Shown here piece after piece: positions 9,293-18,091 of a stretch of 25,621 nucleotides of DNA. Location of the stretch: the NCBI GenBank assembly GCA_003427395.1, contig BFEA01000377.1, positions 634,181 to 659,801 on the forward strand, given 5' to 3'. Within the stretch, counting starts at the first letter, position 1. Each line of letters opens with the position of its first letter. A program made the position numbers and the translations under genes. Under the pieces are notes generated by a model that saw only the letters and a program-made list of their open reading frames with translations, was not told the origin of the DNA and searched no databases. This DNA is from Chara braunii (lineage: Eukaryota > Streptophyta > Charophyceae > Charales > Characeae).

Positions 9293-9776
9293 ATGATAGA
9301 ACAGGCTAACAAGCACCGCAGACCCTCGCAATTTGCTGTAGGAGATTTGGTCTGGGTGAAATAAAAAGAGTTCTTCCTTGAGGAAAATATTTCTCATAAA
9401 TTATTGTCTGCCTATCGAGGACCCTGGCAAATACTGGATGTGATTGGTGATGTAGATGGTCCTTCTTATGTAGTTGAGATTCCTCCACATTTGCACACGT
9501 ATCTGGTGTTTCACGCTTCAAAGTCATTGCCTTGCGTTAGTAATGATATGTTTCCATCACGCAGATTTATGATTCCCCCTGATATGGATGGTAAGTATGA
9601 TGTGGATAGGATTGTTGGGGAAGATGTTTACAGATCAGGACGCAGGGGTAGACCACAACGATAGTATAAGGCCAGAAGATCCCTGGTTCACAAGGGAAGA
9701 ACTAATAGAAACAACACCGCATGTTGTGTCGTACTATGAAGAAGCTAAGAGAGGAGTTAACATAGTAGATAGATAA
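9293..9776 (+). pseudogene. integrase C-terminus with chromodomain-like tail (broken)
   Basis: After the SINE, pol resumes with ANKHRRPSQFAVGDLVWVK, then an in-frame TAA at 9362. It continues with AYRGPWQILDVIGDVDGPSY and LVFHASKSL, the GPY/F-type module of Ty3/Gypsy integrases. KYDVDRIVGEDVYRSGRRGR (about 9590-9650) resembles the first strand of a chromodomain. After a stop at 9662 and a frame change, PWFTREELIETTPHVVSYYE resembles the tryptophan strand and terminal helix. Chromodomains direct integration to modified histones in chromoviruses. The chromodomain call is by pattern only and is split over two frames. Confidence 0.7.
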
Positions 9777-10050
9777 AAATTGGTAATTTTATCGGAGGAC
9801 CTCGAAATTAGGCCGGCGAGAGTGAAAGGCCTTCAGGGTCAGATGCCCAGGCCGAGTTCGTCAAACTCAGAAAAGTCACAATCGGGTACCTCAACAGTCT
9901 GGTCCAACAGGCACCCAACAAACAGTTACGTTTCAGGGACAAAAGTCACGTCTCATAATAGAAACCATTCAGAAGAGTCACATCCCACGAGTGAAAAGGC
10001 AGATTCACCAAGCAAGAGTCATGTCTCAAAGGCAGAAGTCACGTTTCCTA

Positions 10051-11091
10051 GAGTGAAGGTTAACGGGCATACTAATATTCAACATTTATAGTCTGAACAT
10101 TCAGCTTTTATACACAGTTGGGCACGGACACTCGGATAGAGTGCAACGGGGGGGGGCGGGGTTCAGAATCTTCAGCGTTTTCACCACTTCAGAATTTTCA
10201 GAATCTTCACCGTTCCTACACACTCGGACAAGGGGGGGGTATACTTCAAAATTTTCAGCATCTTCACCACTTCATAATCTTCAAAATTTTCAGCGTTGTA
10301 CACACTTGCACAAGAGGGCGAATGCTAAAGATTCTAAAAATTCCGAAGTGGTGAAAACGCTGAAGATTTGGAACCCCCCCCTTAGAAAAACAAAACGGGG
10401 GGAGGAGAGGGGGGGGGAGGGTCAGAATCTTCAACGCTTCCACCACTCCACAATTTTCAGAATCTTCAGCGTTCCTATACACTCGGACAGAGGGGGGTGT
10501 ACTTCAGAATTTTCAGCATCTTCACCACTTCAGAATCTTCAGAATCTTCAGCGTTTCTACATACTTAGACACGGGGGTGAACGCTGAAGATTTTGAAACT
10601 TCTGAAGTCGTGAAAACCCTGAAGATTCGCAACCCCCCCGCTTAAAAAAACAAAACAGGGGGAGGGGGGGGGGGGGGTTCAGAATCTTCAACGTTTCTAC
10701 CACTTCACAATTTTCAGAATCTTCAGCATTCCTACACACTAGGACAAAGGGAGGTGTACTTAAGAATTTTCAGAATCTTCACCACTGCAGAATGTTCAAA
10801 ATCTTCAGCGTTTCTACACACTTGTACAAAGGGGCGAACGCTGAAGATTCTGAAAATTATGAAGTGGTGAAAACGCTGAAGATTTCGAACACCCCCCCTT
10901 AAAAAAACAAAACAGGAGGAAGGGGGGCAAAAGATGAACATTTTTAAGATTGATTCAACGTAGAGGTATTCCGCATTTTCAGCACGTCTGAAAACGTTGA
11001 AACTCTACTTCAGAAAACTTCAAAAATGTTGAAAGATCTCGAGTTCAGAATTAGTTTCAGCGAATATTCAAAGTGTCGTTGACCACGTGTG
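10051..11091. mobile_element. non-autonomous fold-back TIR transposon (hAT-like by target duplication)
   Basis: The 1041-bp insertion interrupts the right LTR and is absent from the left LTR. It is flanked by an exact 8-bp duplication, GTTTCCTA, at 10043-10050 and 11092-11099. Its ends form an imperfect inverted repeat: GGT(T/C)AACG and AATATTC occur at equal distances from both ends, with 16 of 30 positions matching. An 8-bp duplication fits hAT elements, but the terminal bases are not the usual CAGGG, so the superfamily is tentative. There is no transposase. The interior is three 257-bp units, each able to fold on itself. Confidence 0.8.
10162..10930. repeat. three tandem ~257-bp units with internal inverted repeats
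   Basis: Units start at about 10162, 10422 and 10678, each with (T)TCAGAATCTTCA(G/A)CG. Each begins with a top-strand arm of motifs like CACTTCAGAATTTTCAG and ends with its complement (CTGAAGATTCTGAAAA...GAAGTGGTGAAAACGCTGA). It is then closed by a C-rich run, an A-rich AAAACAAAAC motif and a G-rich run. Each unit could therefore form a long imperfect hairpin. Confidence 0.8.
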
Positions 11092-11889
11092 GTTTCCTAA
11101 TGAACAATCATATTGAAGAGTCACATCCCTCGAGTAAAGGCAGTATCACAGGCAAAAGTCCTGACCCACACAGACAGAAGTCACTATCCAGAGTCAAAAG
11201 TCATGTTCACAAGTGAAAAGTCATGACTCAAAGGCCCAAGCAGCAGCAGTCCAATGGAAATTCGGAAAGGTTCCAGACCTTGACATTCAGAAGCAGACAG
11301 GCCGTGGGGATGTGGTACCGGAACCAGTCAGGACCCAAGAAACAGAGGCTGGCACGAGTTGAAGTGCAAACCAAGACTACAAAAGGACTGGCCAGCCTCC
11401 CATTCGGGCAGATTGCTCATTCGCAAAGAGTGTGGAAGTGCTGGTGCACTTGTGCGCTAGTGTGAGGGGCAGAGCACTGAAGCCGAAGTGCTTTTCAAAG
11501 AGGGAGAGAGAGAGAGAGGAAGATAGCGCTGGCAGAGAGAAGCCAGCCATAGCTGCGCCAACGCAGGGTGTTAGTGTTAGTATCTAGTAGTAGTCTTCAG
11601 AAAGTTAGTAGAGTGACAGTGGGTGTATTCAGAGTAGATCCATGAAGTAGTAGAGATACTTACCTGAGAGTTTATGTTGATTATTGGTTACTTATTGGCA
11701 TATGCTGATGAGCACTGGTGACTTGAACTCTTATTGCTCGTGTAATACTTTCTGGAAAAGATAAGCTGGGCTACCTGGTCTTCATCTCTCTGGTCTCCAG
11801 TGTGAATTTCGTGTGAACTCATACATGCATGTGGTGTGAATATGTGCATTCATTGGTGTTGATTCTGTTGAACTAGGAGGTTCAGTGCA

Positions 11890-12509
11890 GAAGTCTTGAG
11901 CTGTGGTACTGGACATGCAGTGGTCTGTTTGAATCAACTGTAATGACCCGCCAAAAACACATACTGAGAACACTGCTGATTTCTGGGAGTTGCCACTGGA
12001 ATGAATGCCTTGCTGTGATTCCGGCATTCTGCTGTGGTTTCCAAGTCTGTGTGTGTGTGTGTGTGCCTGCTGGTTTGCATGCCTGTCTGAGTGCTTGTCG
12101 GCTGAGTGTCTGTGTGACCCACAAGGGTACTTGTTGGTTGAAAGGCCCCGCAGGGCCGGTACTTACGTGTGGCCGTGACTTTGAGGGTTGCAGGGGGGAA
12201 AACACTCAAGTAGCGGGGGTAGGCCCACAACACTTAGAGCAGCGGGGAAAAACACTCGAGTAGCAGGTAGGCCGGTACCACTCAAGTAGTGGTAGGAGTG
12301 TCGGGTACTGGAGGCCGACCAGAAGAAGACAAAAAGTTGGCATTTTTAGAGGCTTGGTAGCCGTAGGCTAGAGGTAGGCCGGTACCAGTCCAAGTAGCCC
12401 GGGTCTAGGGCCCATCCGGAGGATAGCAGAGCCTGCAATGATGTTTCCCTCCGAAAGGGAGGAGGTACCGGTTGCTGGGAGGCCGCTCGGCCTTGGAAGT
12501 CACCGCCCA
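11890..12509 (+). repeat. 3' flank of the retrotransposon (identical to 2018-2637)
   Basis: It begins GAAG, a candidate target duplication with 990-993, and appears to match 2018-2637 without change. Here the sequence continues without a break into 12510 (AGAGGCCAGTAGG), so this is likely the native location. No gene is recognised. Confidence 0.65.
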
Positions 12510-13415
12510 AGAGGCCAGTAGGCCGCTATATCTCCAGGGAGAGCGAAGAGCTCTTCCTCATTTGCGGTATGCAAGGATTGGCGACATGCTGCTGGAGCAC
12601 AGCGCTGGCTGATACAGCGCTGCTTGGAGGTGAAGGGCAGTTGGCGCTCAGCCTGGCTATGGCGAGCAGCCCAACTTGAGAAGGAAGAAGAAGGGGGCTA
12701 AGGAGGAGAGTGGCGAGGCACCTACCTGGCTATGGTGGACACCGTCTTCATCACCTTGTTGGGCGCTGCATCTGGAAGGCCCCAGTTGGGGTAGTGCCGC
12801 ACCAAGGAATCTCGAGGCAGAGTCAGGCATGGCGGACCAGTCAGCAGCACCATAGCTGCTTTGGGTTGTCCTTTGGACAGGAGTGCAGCGTCATAGCTGC
12901 TTTGCGTTGTCCTTTGGACAGGAGGGCAGGGCCCTCAGTAGTCCGCCATAGCCTATGCATGAGAGAGGAGGCAGAAGGAGGGAAGCCATATCTATGGTGG
13001 ACTTGTTGTTGTTGTTGTTGTTGAGTCAGCAGTAAGAGGGAACTTCGGATATTGATTCTGGTTCATCCACTCATTGTTATTATTATTGAGAGAAGAATAA
13101 GATTGGCGAAGTGAAGGAGGAGGAGGAAGGNGGAGAGAGAAGGGGGAATTGTCATTGGTCTTGCTGGTGTACATCTTCTTCTTCTTCTTCTTCTTCTTCT
13201 TTCTCTCTCCTCTGGTCTCTATCTCTTTGCAAGTGCTTTCATTTCTTTCGCAATTGGTTGGCATTGTCTTTCATTGTGAATTTGCACTTTGGGAATGACC
13301 AGGATCGTAACATAACAGAAATATATCTTCACAAATCTTTCTTTGTGCCAATATATATCCCAACAAAGTTAAAGCATCTGAAAGAATCTTAGGTGTCAGG
13401 ATTTTGTCTTTAATT
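12510..13415. other. non-coding stretch with microsatellites and one single-N gap
   Basis: No protein or RNA gene is recognised. It contains a 41-bp tandem repeat (12851-12932), (TTG)n at about 13002-13022, (TTA)n near 13077-13089, an unresolved base at 13131 and (TTC)n near 13172-13200. GGCTATGG(C/T)G(A/G) motifs recur near 12655, 12727 and 12992. It could be older repeat sequence. Confidence 0.5.
12851..12932. repeat. two copies of a 41-bp tandem repeat
   Basis: CATAGCTGCTTTG(G/C)GTTGTCC followed by TTTGGACAGGAG starts at 12851 and again at 12892. The copies differ at only a few positions. Confidence 0.8.
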
Positions 13416-13601
13416 CAGGGCTGCACCGGCCACCGGACGGTTGGACCGGACCGGTCCCAGCCGGGCCGGTTGGTTGGACCGGCCCGGACCGGAATTCCGG
13501 TTGGGCCCAAAACCGGGCCGAAATTTTTTTGATTTATTTTTTTTGGTGATGGGGTTGGACTGCGCTTGTCGAGATCTCCCCGAATCCGCAGAGAAAACAT
13601 G

Positions 13602-14179
13602 NNNNNNNNNNNNNNNNNNNNNNNNNNNNNNNNNNNNNNNNNNNNNNNNNNNNNNNNNNNNNNNNNNNNNNNNNNNNNNNNNNNNNNNNNNNNNNNNNNN
13701 NNNNNNNNNNNNNNNNNNNNNNNNNNNNNNNNNNNNNNNNNNNNNNNNNNNNNNNNNNNNNNNNNNNNNNNNNNNNNNNNNNNNNNNNNNNNNNNNNNNN
13801 NNNNNNNNNNNNNNNNNNNNNNNNNNNNNNNNNNNNNNNNNNNNNNNNNNNNNNNNNNNNNNNNNNNNNNNNNNNNNNNNNNNNNNNNNNNNNNNNNNNN
13901 NNNNNNNNNNNNNNNNNNNNNNNNNNNNNNNNNNNNNNNNNNNNNNNNNNNNNNNNNNNNNNNNNNNNNNNNNNNNNNNNNNNNNNNNNNNNNNNNNNNN
14001 NNNNNNNNNNNNNNNNNNNNNNNNNNNNNNNNNNNNNNNNNNNNNNNNNNNNNNNNNNNNNNNNNNNNNNNNNNNNNNNNNNNNNNNNNNNNNNNNNNNN
14101 NNNNNNNNNNNNNNNNNNNNNNNNNNNNNNNNNNNNNNNNNNNNNNNNNNNNNNNNNNNNNNNNNNNNNNNNNNNNNNN
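13602..14179. other. assembly gap of 578 N
   Basis: A run of N inside the hAT-like element. It is bordered on the right by CGCGCC-rich repeats and a (CT)n tract. Any frame that appears to cross it is meaningless. Confidence 1.
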
Positions 14180-14287
14180 CTCCGCGCGCCTGCTACCCTC
14201 CGCGCGCCCACGAAAGTCCGTGCGCCCGCTAACCTCCACGCGCACCCACAACCCTCCGCACGCCCACAACCCGCCGTGCGCGCCGAC

Positions 14288-14292
<5 letters not shown>

Positions 14293-14370
<78 letters not shown>
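14293..14370. repeat. (CT)n microsatellite
   Basis: About 39 uninterrupted CT units within the hAT-like element. They are preceded by several copies of a CGCGCCC/CACAACC-type short repeat (14180-14290). Confidence 0.98.
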
Positions 14371-14373
<3 letters not shown>

Positions 14374-14436
14374 TTCTACGCGCCCGCTGGTTACCCCAGC
14401 GTGCACATTTTAATGGGAGACTTCGGCTCTGCCACA

Positions 14437-14500
14437 AGAAGAAGAAGAAGGAGAAGAAGAAGAAGAAGAAGAAGAAATGGAAGAAGAAGGAGAAGAAGAT

Positions 14501-14533
<33 letters not shown>

Positions 14534-14596
14534 AAGAAGAAGAAGAAGAAGAAGAAATGGAAGAAGAAGGAGAAGAAGAAGAAGAAGAAGAAGAAA
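14437..14596. repeat. (AAG)n microsatellite, interrupted
   Basis: A long GAA/AAG tract with a few interruptions. A segment containing AAATGGAAGAAGAAGGAGAA occurs twice, near 14474 and 14555, which shows internal duplication of the tract. Confidence 0.95.
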
Positions 14597-14793
14597 GTTT
14601 GGGTTACTTACCTTCAACGGTGGACGACGGGGCGGGGCGATGGGGCGCAACCTCGTCCACTTTCGATGAAGTGTCGAAGTGACGGGTTGGAGGCTGGAGG
14701 CTGGAGGCTGGAGACAGGGTGGCGGGGCCGATCGCCGGCGTCAGTTCGGCAAGTCGAACTTTGGGCGGTTTCCCGCCCGAATGTTTAAAAACT

Positions 14794-14845
14794 GCGGCCT
14801 ATCTGGGCCGCAGATCTCACGAGATCGACGGCCCAGATAGGCCGC
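14794..14845. repeat. perfect 17-bp inverted repeat (hairpin) in the hAT-like element
   Basis: The arms GCGGCCTATCTGGGCCG (14794-14810) and CGGCCCAGATAGGCCGC (14829-14845) are exact reverse complements. The 18-base loop itself contains GATCTCACGAGATC, a further small palindrome. Confidence 0.95.
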
Positions 14846-14886
14846 GAGTTTTTTGGCTTTCTGGCGGGCCTACCGGGCCTGGTTTT

Positions 14887-14950
14887 AATTTTTTTGGGGC
14901 CGGGAGGCCTCCACGACCCGCATGGAGGCCTCCCGGCCCCGAAAAAAATT
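14887..14950. repeat. 26-bp inverted repeat (hairpin) in the hAT-like element
   Basis: Arm 14887-14912, with core GGGGCCGGGAGGCCTCC, pairs with 14924-14950 with only one unpaired base. The loop is 11 bases. It lies 41 bases after the previous hairpin. Confidence 0.95.
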
Positions 14951-15078
14951 CAAACCCCCCCGCGATCCACTTGCTCAAAATGCCACCGGGGGGGAACCGG
15001 CACGGTCCACCGGCCGGTACTACCGGACCGGTTCCGGTGGGGGAAGGGGGCCCCGGTGGGACCGGAAGTTCAGCCCTG

Positions 15079-15639
15079 TTTTAAATATTCTTTGATAATC
15101 AGCAAAACAGGGATTGCGTTGTATACAGCTAAATCACAAATCGAATTTTGAGTTTTTATTTGCTTTTGTAACGAACTGGGTCTGAGTCGTACATAAGCTC
15201 AATGACTACTCAATTTTGGATTTCAAATTCTTTCTGCAACAGACCCCCGAACTTCCCGTTGCTTGCAACAGTCATAAGCATTCTCAGATTCCACATCATT
15301 TGAAAACAATGCCTGCAGATCACATCAGTTATGATTAAAGGCCTTGGGACTGATGGCTCTGATTATGTGATGCAAGAGACACTGACAATCCAGACCCAAT
15401 GGGCATGTTATTTCCCCCCTCCGATGTTTTCTGCCATCCACCACTGGTGCTTATAGTTAGGGCCAGGGCTGTGTCTGGACTTTCGGTCAGATGCACTCAC
15501 TCTGCACATCTCCTCGGTAAGGTCTAGAGATTCTAAGACAGCGGCATTGATTACTTCCCAATTGGAAGGATTTACTACTGCTCCACCCCTGTTTTGAAAA
15601 CTTGATCGGATCTTGACAGCATTGACTGCTTCCCTTTTG
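15079..15639. other. non-coding stretch
   Basis: No gene is recognised. Two short related segments (CAGCGGCATTGATTACTTCC near 15540 and CAGCATTGACTGCTTCCC near 15618) look like degenerate copies of one another. They may be the decayed edge of the tandem array that follows. Confidence 0.45.
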
Positions 15640-16112
15640 GAGGATTCTGTCAGATTATAATTTGAAGTTCTGTGCTTTCTAAGGAGGGGAGGTGAAGCAC
15701 TGTCAATTTTTCTGTGTCACTCGCCACTCTGGATCTGATCTCACAGCCCCCAGGTGGGGAGGCGAAGCTCTGTCGATTTCTCTGTTTCATTCGCCACGCT
15801 GAATCTGACCTCATGATCCCCAGGTGGGGAGGCGAAGCTATGGCAATTTTTGTTCATTACTCTGGATCTGATCTCACACTCCCGAGGTGGGGAGGTGAAG
15901 CCCTGTCACTTTTTCTGTTGCATTCGCCCCTCTGCATCTGATCACACGTTCCCCAAGTGGGGGAGCATAGCTCTGTCAATCTTTCTGTTTCTTTCAACAC
16001 TCTAGATCTGATCTCTCAGCCCCCAGGTGGAGAGGCGAAGTTTTGTCAATTCTTCTCTTTCAGTTGCCACCCTGAACCTGATGTCACGATCCCCAGGTGG
16101 GGATGTGAAACG
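15640..16112. repeat. degenerate ~70-bp tandem repeat, about seven copies
   Basis: The marker GG(C/T)GAAG and its variants fall at 15691, 15761, 15831, 15894, about 15962, 16034 and about 16102. Spacing is 63-72 bases, mostly 70. A typical unit reads CTCTGGATCTGATCTCACA, then CCCCCAGGTGGGGAGGCGAA, then GCTCTGTC and a T-rich stretch. The CCCCAGGTGGGGA core could form a small hairpin. Open frames across it (15714-15941) result from the repeat. The last unit runs straight into the mitochondrial-type maturase fragment. Confidence 0.9.
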
Positions 16113-16113
16113 A

Positions 16114-16314
16114 TACTATTTTTACCGAATTCATTTCCTCTTCCTGAGAATACTCGGAATCCTGAATTACTACTCTTTCGTGGACAATCGATCATCATTA
16201 TGGTCGATAGTTCACTTAATGAAGGAATCTTGTGCATTGACCTTAGCGCTTAAATATCGCACTAAGTTCAAAAGAAGCATGCTGAAGAAATTTGGTCCAC
16301 AGTTTCTGTGCTGA
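16114..16314 (+). pseudogene. C-terminal fragment of a group II intron maturase, mitochondrial type
   Basis: The peptide contains LRILGILNYYSFVDNRSSLW, then HLMKESCALTLALKYRTK and a KKFGPQF end. These match maturase domain X (thumb), where S-C-x-x-T-L-A-x-K-Y/H is the hallmark. Maturases bind their own intron RNA and help it splice. Only about 65 residues remain of a normal 500-800. The reverse-transcriptase part is absent, and the fragment is fused upstream to the tandem repeat. The stop at 16312-16314 is followed by the 3' end of a group II intron in the correct order, so this piece keeps its native arrangement. Confidence 0.8.
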
Positions 16315-16451
16315 GACGAGCGTGGTCCTATATAAACCTACTGGTTTATCGAGAACATTATGGAACGATGATTCGTGGCGGAGAGACGTATGATGGGAAA
16401 CTATCATGTGCGGTTCGGAGGGCGGAAAAACACAACTCCCGACCCCTATCT
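16315..16451 (+). ncRNA. 3' end of a group II intron: domains V and VI
   Basis: Domain V is 16383-16416, 34 nt. It starts GAGACGTATG, has a GAAA tetraloop and ends GTGCGGTTC, closely matching the consensus that starts GAGCCGTA and ends ACGGTTC. The fourth base of the consensus GAGC is A here. That changes the third base of the AGC catalytic triad and creates an A-G mismatch opposite. Domain VI follows (about 16417-16441) with a GGAGGG/CTCCC stem and an A-rich loop. The intron would end near CCCCTAT (about 16443-16449), just before cox1-like coding sequence. Confidence 0.82.
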
Positions 16452-16490
16452 ATGATGGGTATTGGAGTTCTTGGATTTATTGTGTGGGCT
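16452..16490 (+). pseudogene. cox1: cox1 exon fragment (mitochondrial cytochrome c oxidase subunit 1)
   Basis: Thirteen codons read MMGIGVLGFIVWA. This corresponds to the highly conserved COX1 segment around SIGVLGFIVWAHHMF, which leads to the copper-ligand histidines. It follows immediately after the group II intron 3' end, as an exon should. The coding match stops at GGCTCA (16487-16492), exactly before the His codons, and different sequence follows. That point could be the next intron 5' junction or a recombination joint. The fragment is short, but its position and exact motif make the call convincing. Confidence 0.75.
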
Positions 16491-16561
16491 CAAGGTGGGT
16501 CCCTCTCATGGCAACATGAGAGTTCAATCACTTCGCTATATGCTGGAGCAACACTCAGAAT
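16491..16561 (+). other. unassigned organelle-like junction sequence between cox1 and rpl14 pieces
   Basis: It contains a CTCTCATGGCAACATGAGAG hairpin (16503-16522) and then CACTTCGCTATATGCTGGAG, which looks structured and intron-like. It could be the start of another cox1 intron or sequence upstream of rpl14. I cannot decide. Confidence 0.4.
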
Positions 16562-16762
16562 GTGCTTAAAGCTACTGTAGTGGAAACAAAAAAAGCCACC
16601 AAATACCGAAAAGATGGCAGTTATTTACAATTTGATAGAAATGTTATTGTTTTAATCAATAATGGTTTGCCCATTGGTACGAGAATTTTAGGTTGTGTGA
16701 CACATGAACTAGGGAAAAACCTCTATTGGAAAATAGTCTCAATGGCACCTTATGTAATTTAA
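16562..16762 (+). pseudogene. rpl14: C-terminal half of mitochondrial-type ribosomal protein L14
   Basis: 66 codons, open to TAA at 16760-16762. The peptide has KATVVETKKATKYRKDGSYL, then FDRNVIVLINNGLPIGTRIL and KIVSMAPYVI. These match uL14 in order: VKAVVVRTKK, DGSYIRFDENAAV, PRGTRIFGPVARELR and the C-terminal KIVSLAPEVL. uL14 sits at the interface of the large ribosomal subunit. The N-terminal half (about 55 residues) is missing, so the copy is truncated. Low GC relative to neighbours fits organelle origin. Mitochondrial rather than plastid origin is inferred from the adjacent cox1 piece. Confidence 0.85.

Positions 16763-18091
<1,329 letters not shown>

Larger units (their letters stand above)
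994..11889 (+). mobile_element. decayed Ty3/Gypsy LTR retrotransposon, chromodomain type, with nested insertions
   Basis: The parts occur in canonical Ty3/Gypsy order: LTR, primer-binding site (3162), gag with CCHC knuckle, protease, reverse transcriptase, RNase H, integrase, chromodomain-like tail, LTR (9822-11889). RT-RNaseH-integrase order separates it from Ty1/Copia, and the C-terminal chromodomain-like segment points to the chromovirus branch. LTRs begin TGAAAGG and end TGCA, and GAAG flanks both outer ends. Coding regions are broken by at least six in-frame stops, several frameshifts and two SINE insertions, so the copy cannot encode its own proteins. A fold-back DNA transposon sits in the right LTR. 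The stretch 1440-2637 copies the right LTR end and its flank and probably does not belong inside this element, so the true length is uncertain. Confidence 0.9.
9822..11889 (+). repeat. right (3') LTR of the Ty3/Gypsy element, interrupted by a DNA transposon
   Basis: It starts TGAAAGG after a short purine-rich GGCGAGAG that may be the end of the polypurine tract, and it ends TGCA at 11886-11889. Without the insertion at 10051-11091 and the 8-base duplication it is about 1.02 kb, the size of the left copy. Compared with the left copy it lacks about 28 bases after CTTC at 9833 and has an extra segment of about 28 bases near 11160-11190. Confidence 0.85.
13416..15078. mobile_element. hAT-like DNA transposon, non-autonomous or with its core hidden by a gap
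   Basis: The ends are CAGGGCTG at 13416-13423 and CAGCCCTG at 15071-15078, the CAGGG terminal type common in plant hAT elements. The flanks CTTTAATT (13408-13415) and TTTTAAAT (15079-15086) agree at 6 of 8 bases, as expected of an old 8-bp target duplication. Just inside both ends are many CCGG, GGCCGG and ACCGG motifs, like the subterminal repeats bound by hAT transposases. The right part has two large hairpins. No transposase is seen, but 578 bases (13602-14179) are unsequenced. (CT)n and (AAG)n runs lie inside. Confidence 0.82.

Noticed and set aside
13415-14650. Long open frames crossing the N run on both strands
   Set aside because: They are open only because N cannot encode a stop. The rest is simple repeat.
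14794-14950. Transcription terminator hairpins
   Set aside because: They lie inside a hAT-like transposon in eukaryotic DNA, with no adjacent gene.
15640-16112. CRISPR-like array
   Set aside because: Units are degenerate over their whole length with no conserved repeat/variable spacer alternation, and the setting is eukaryotic.
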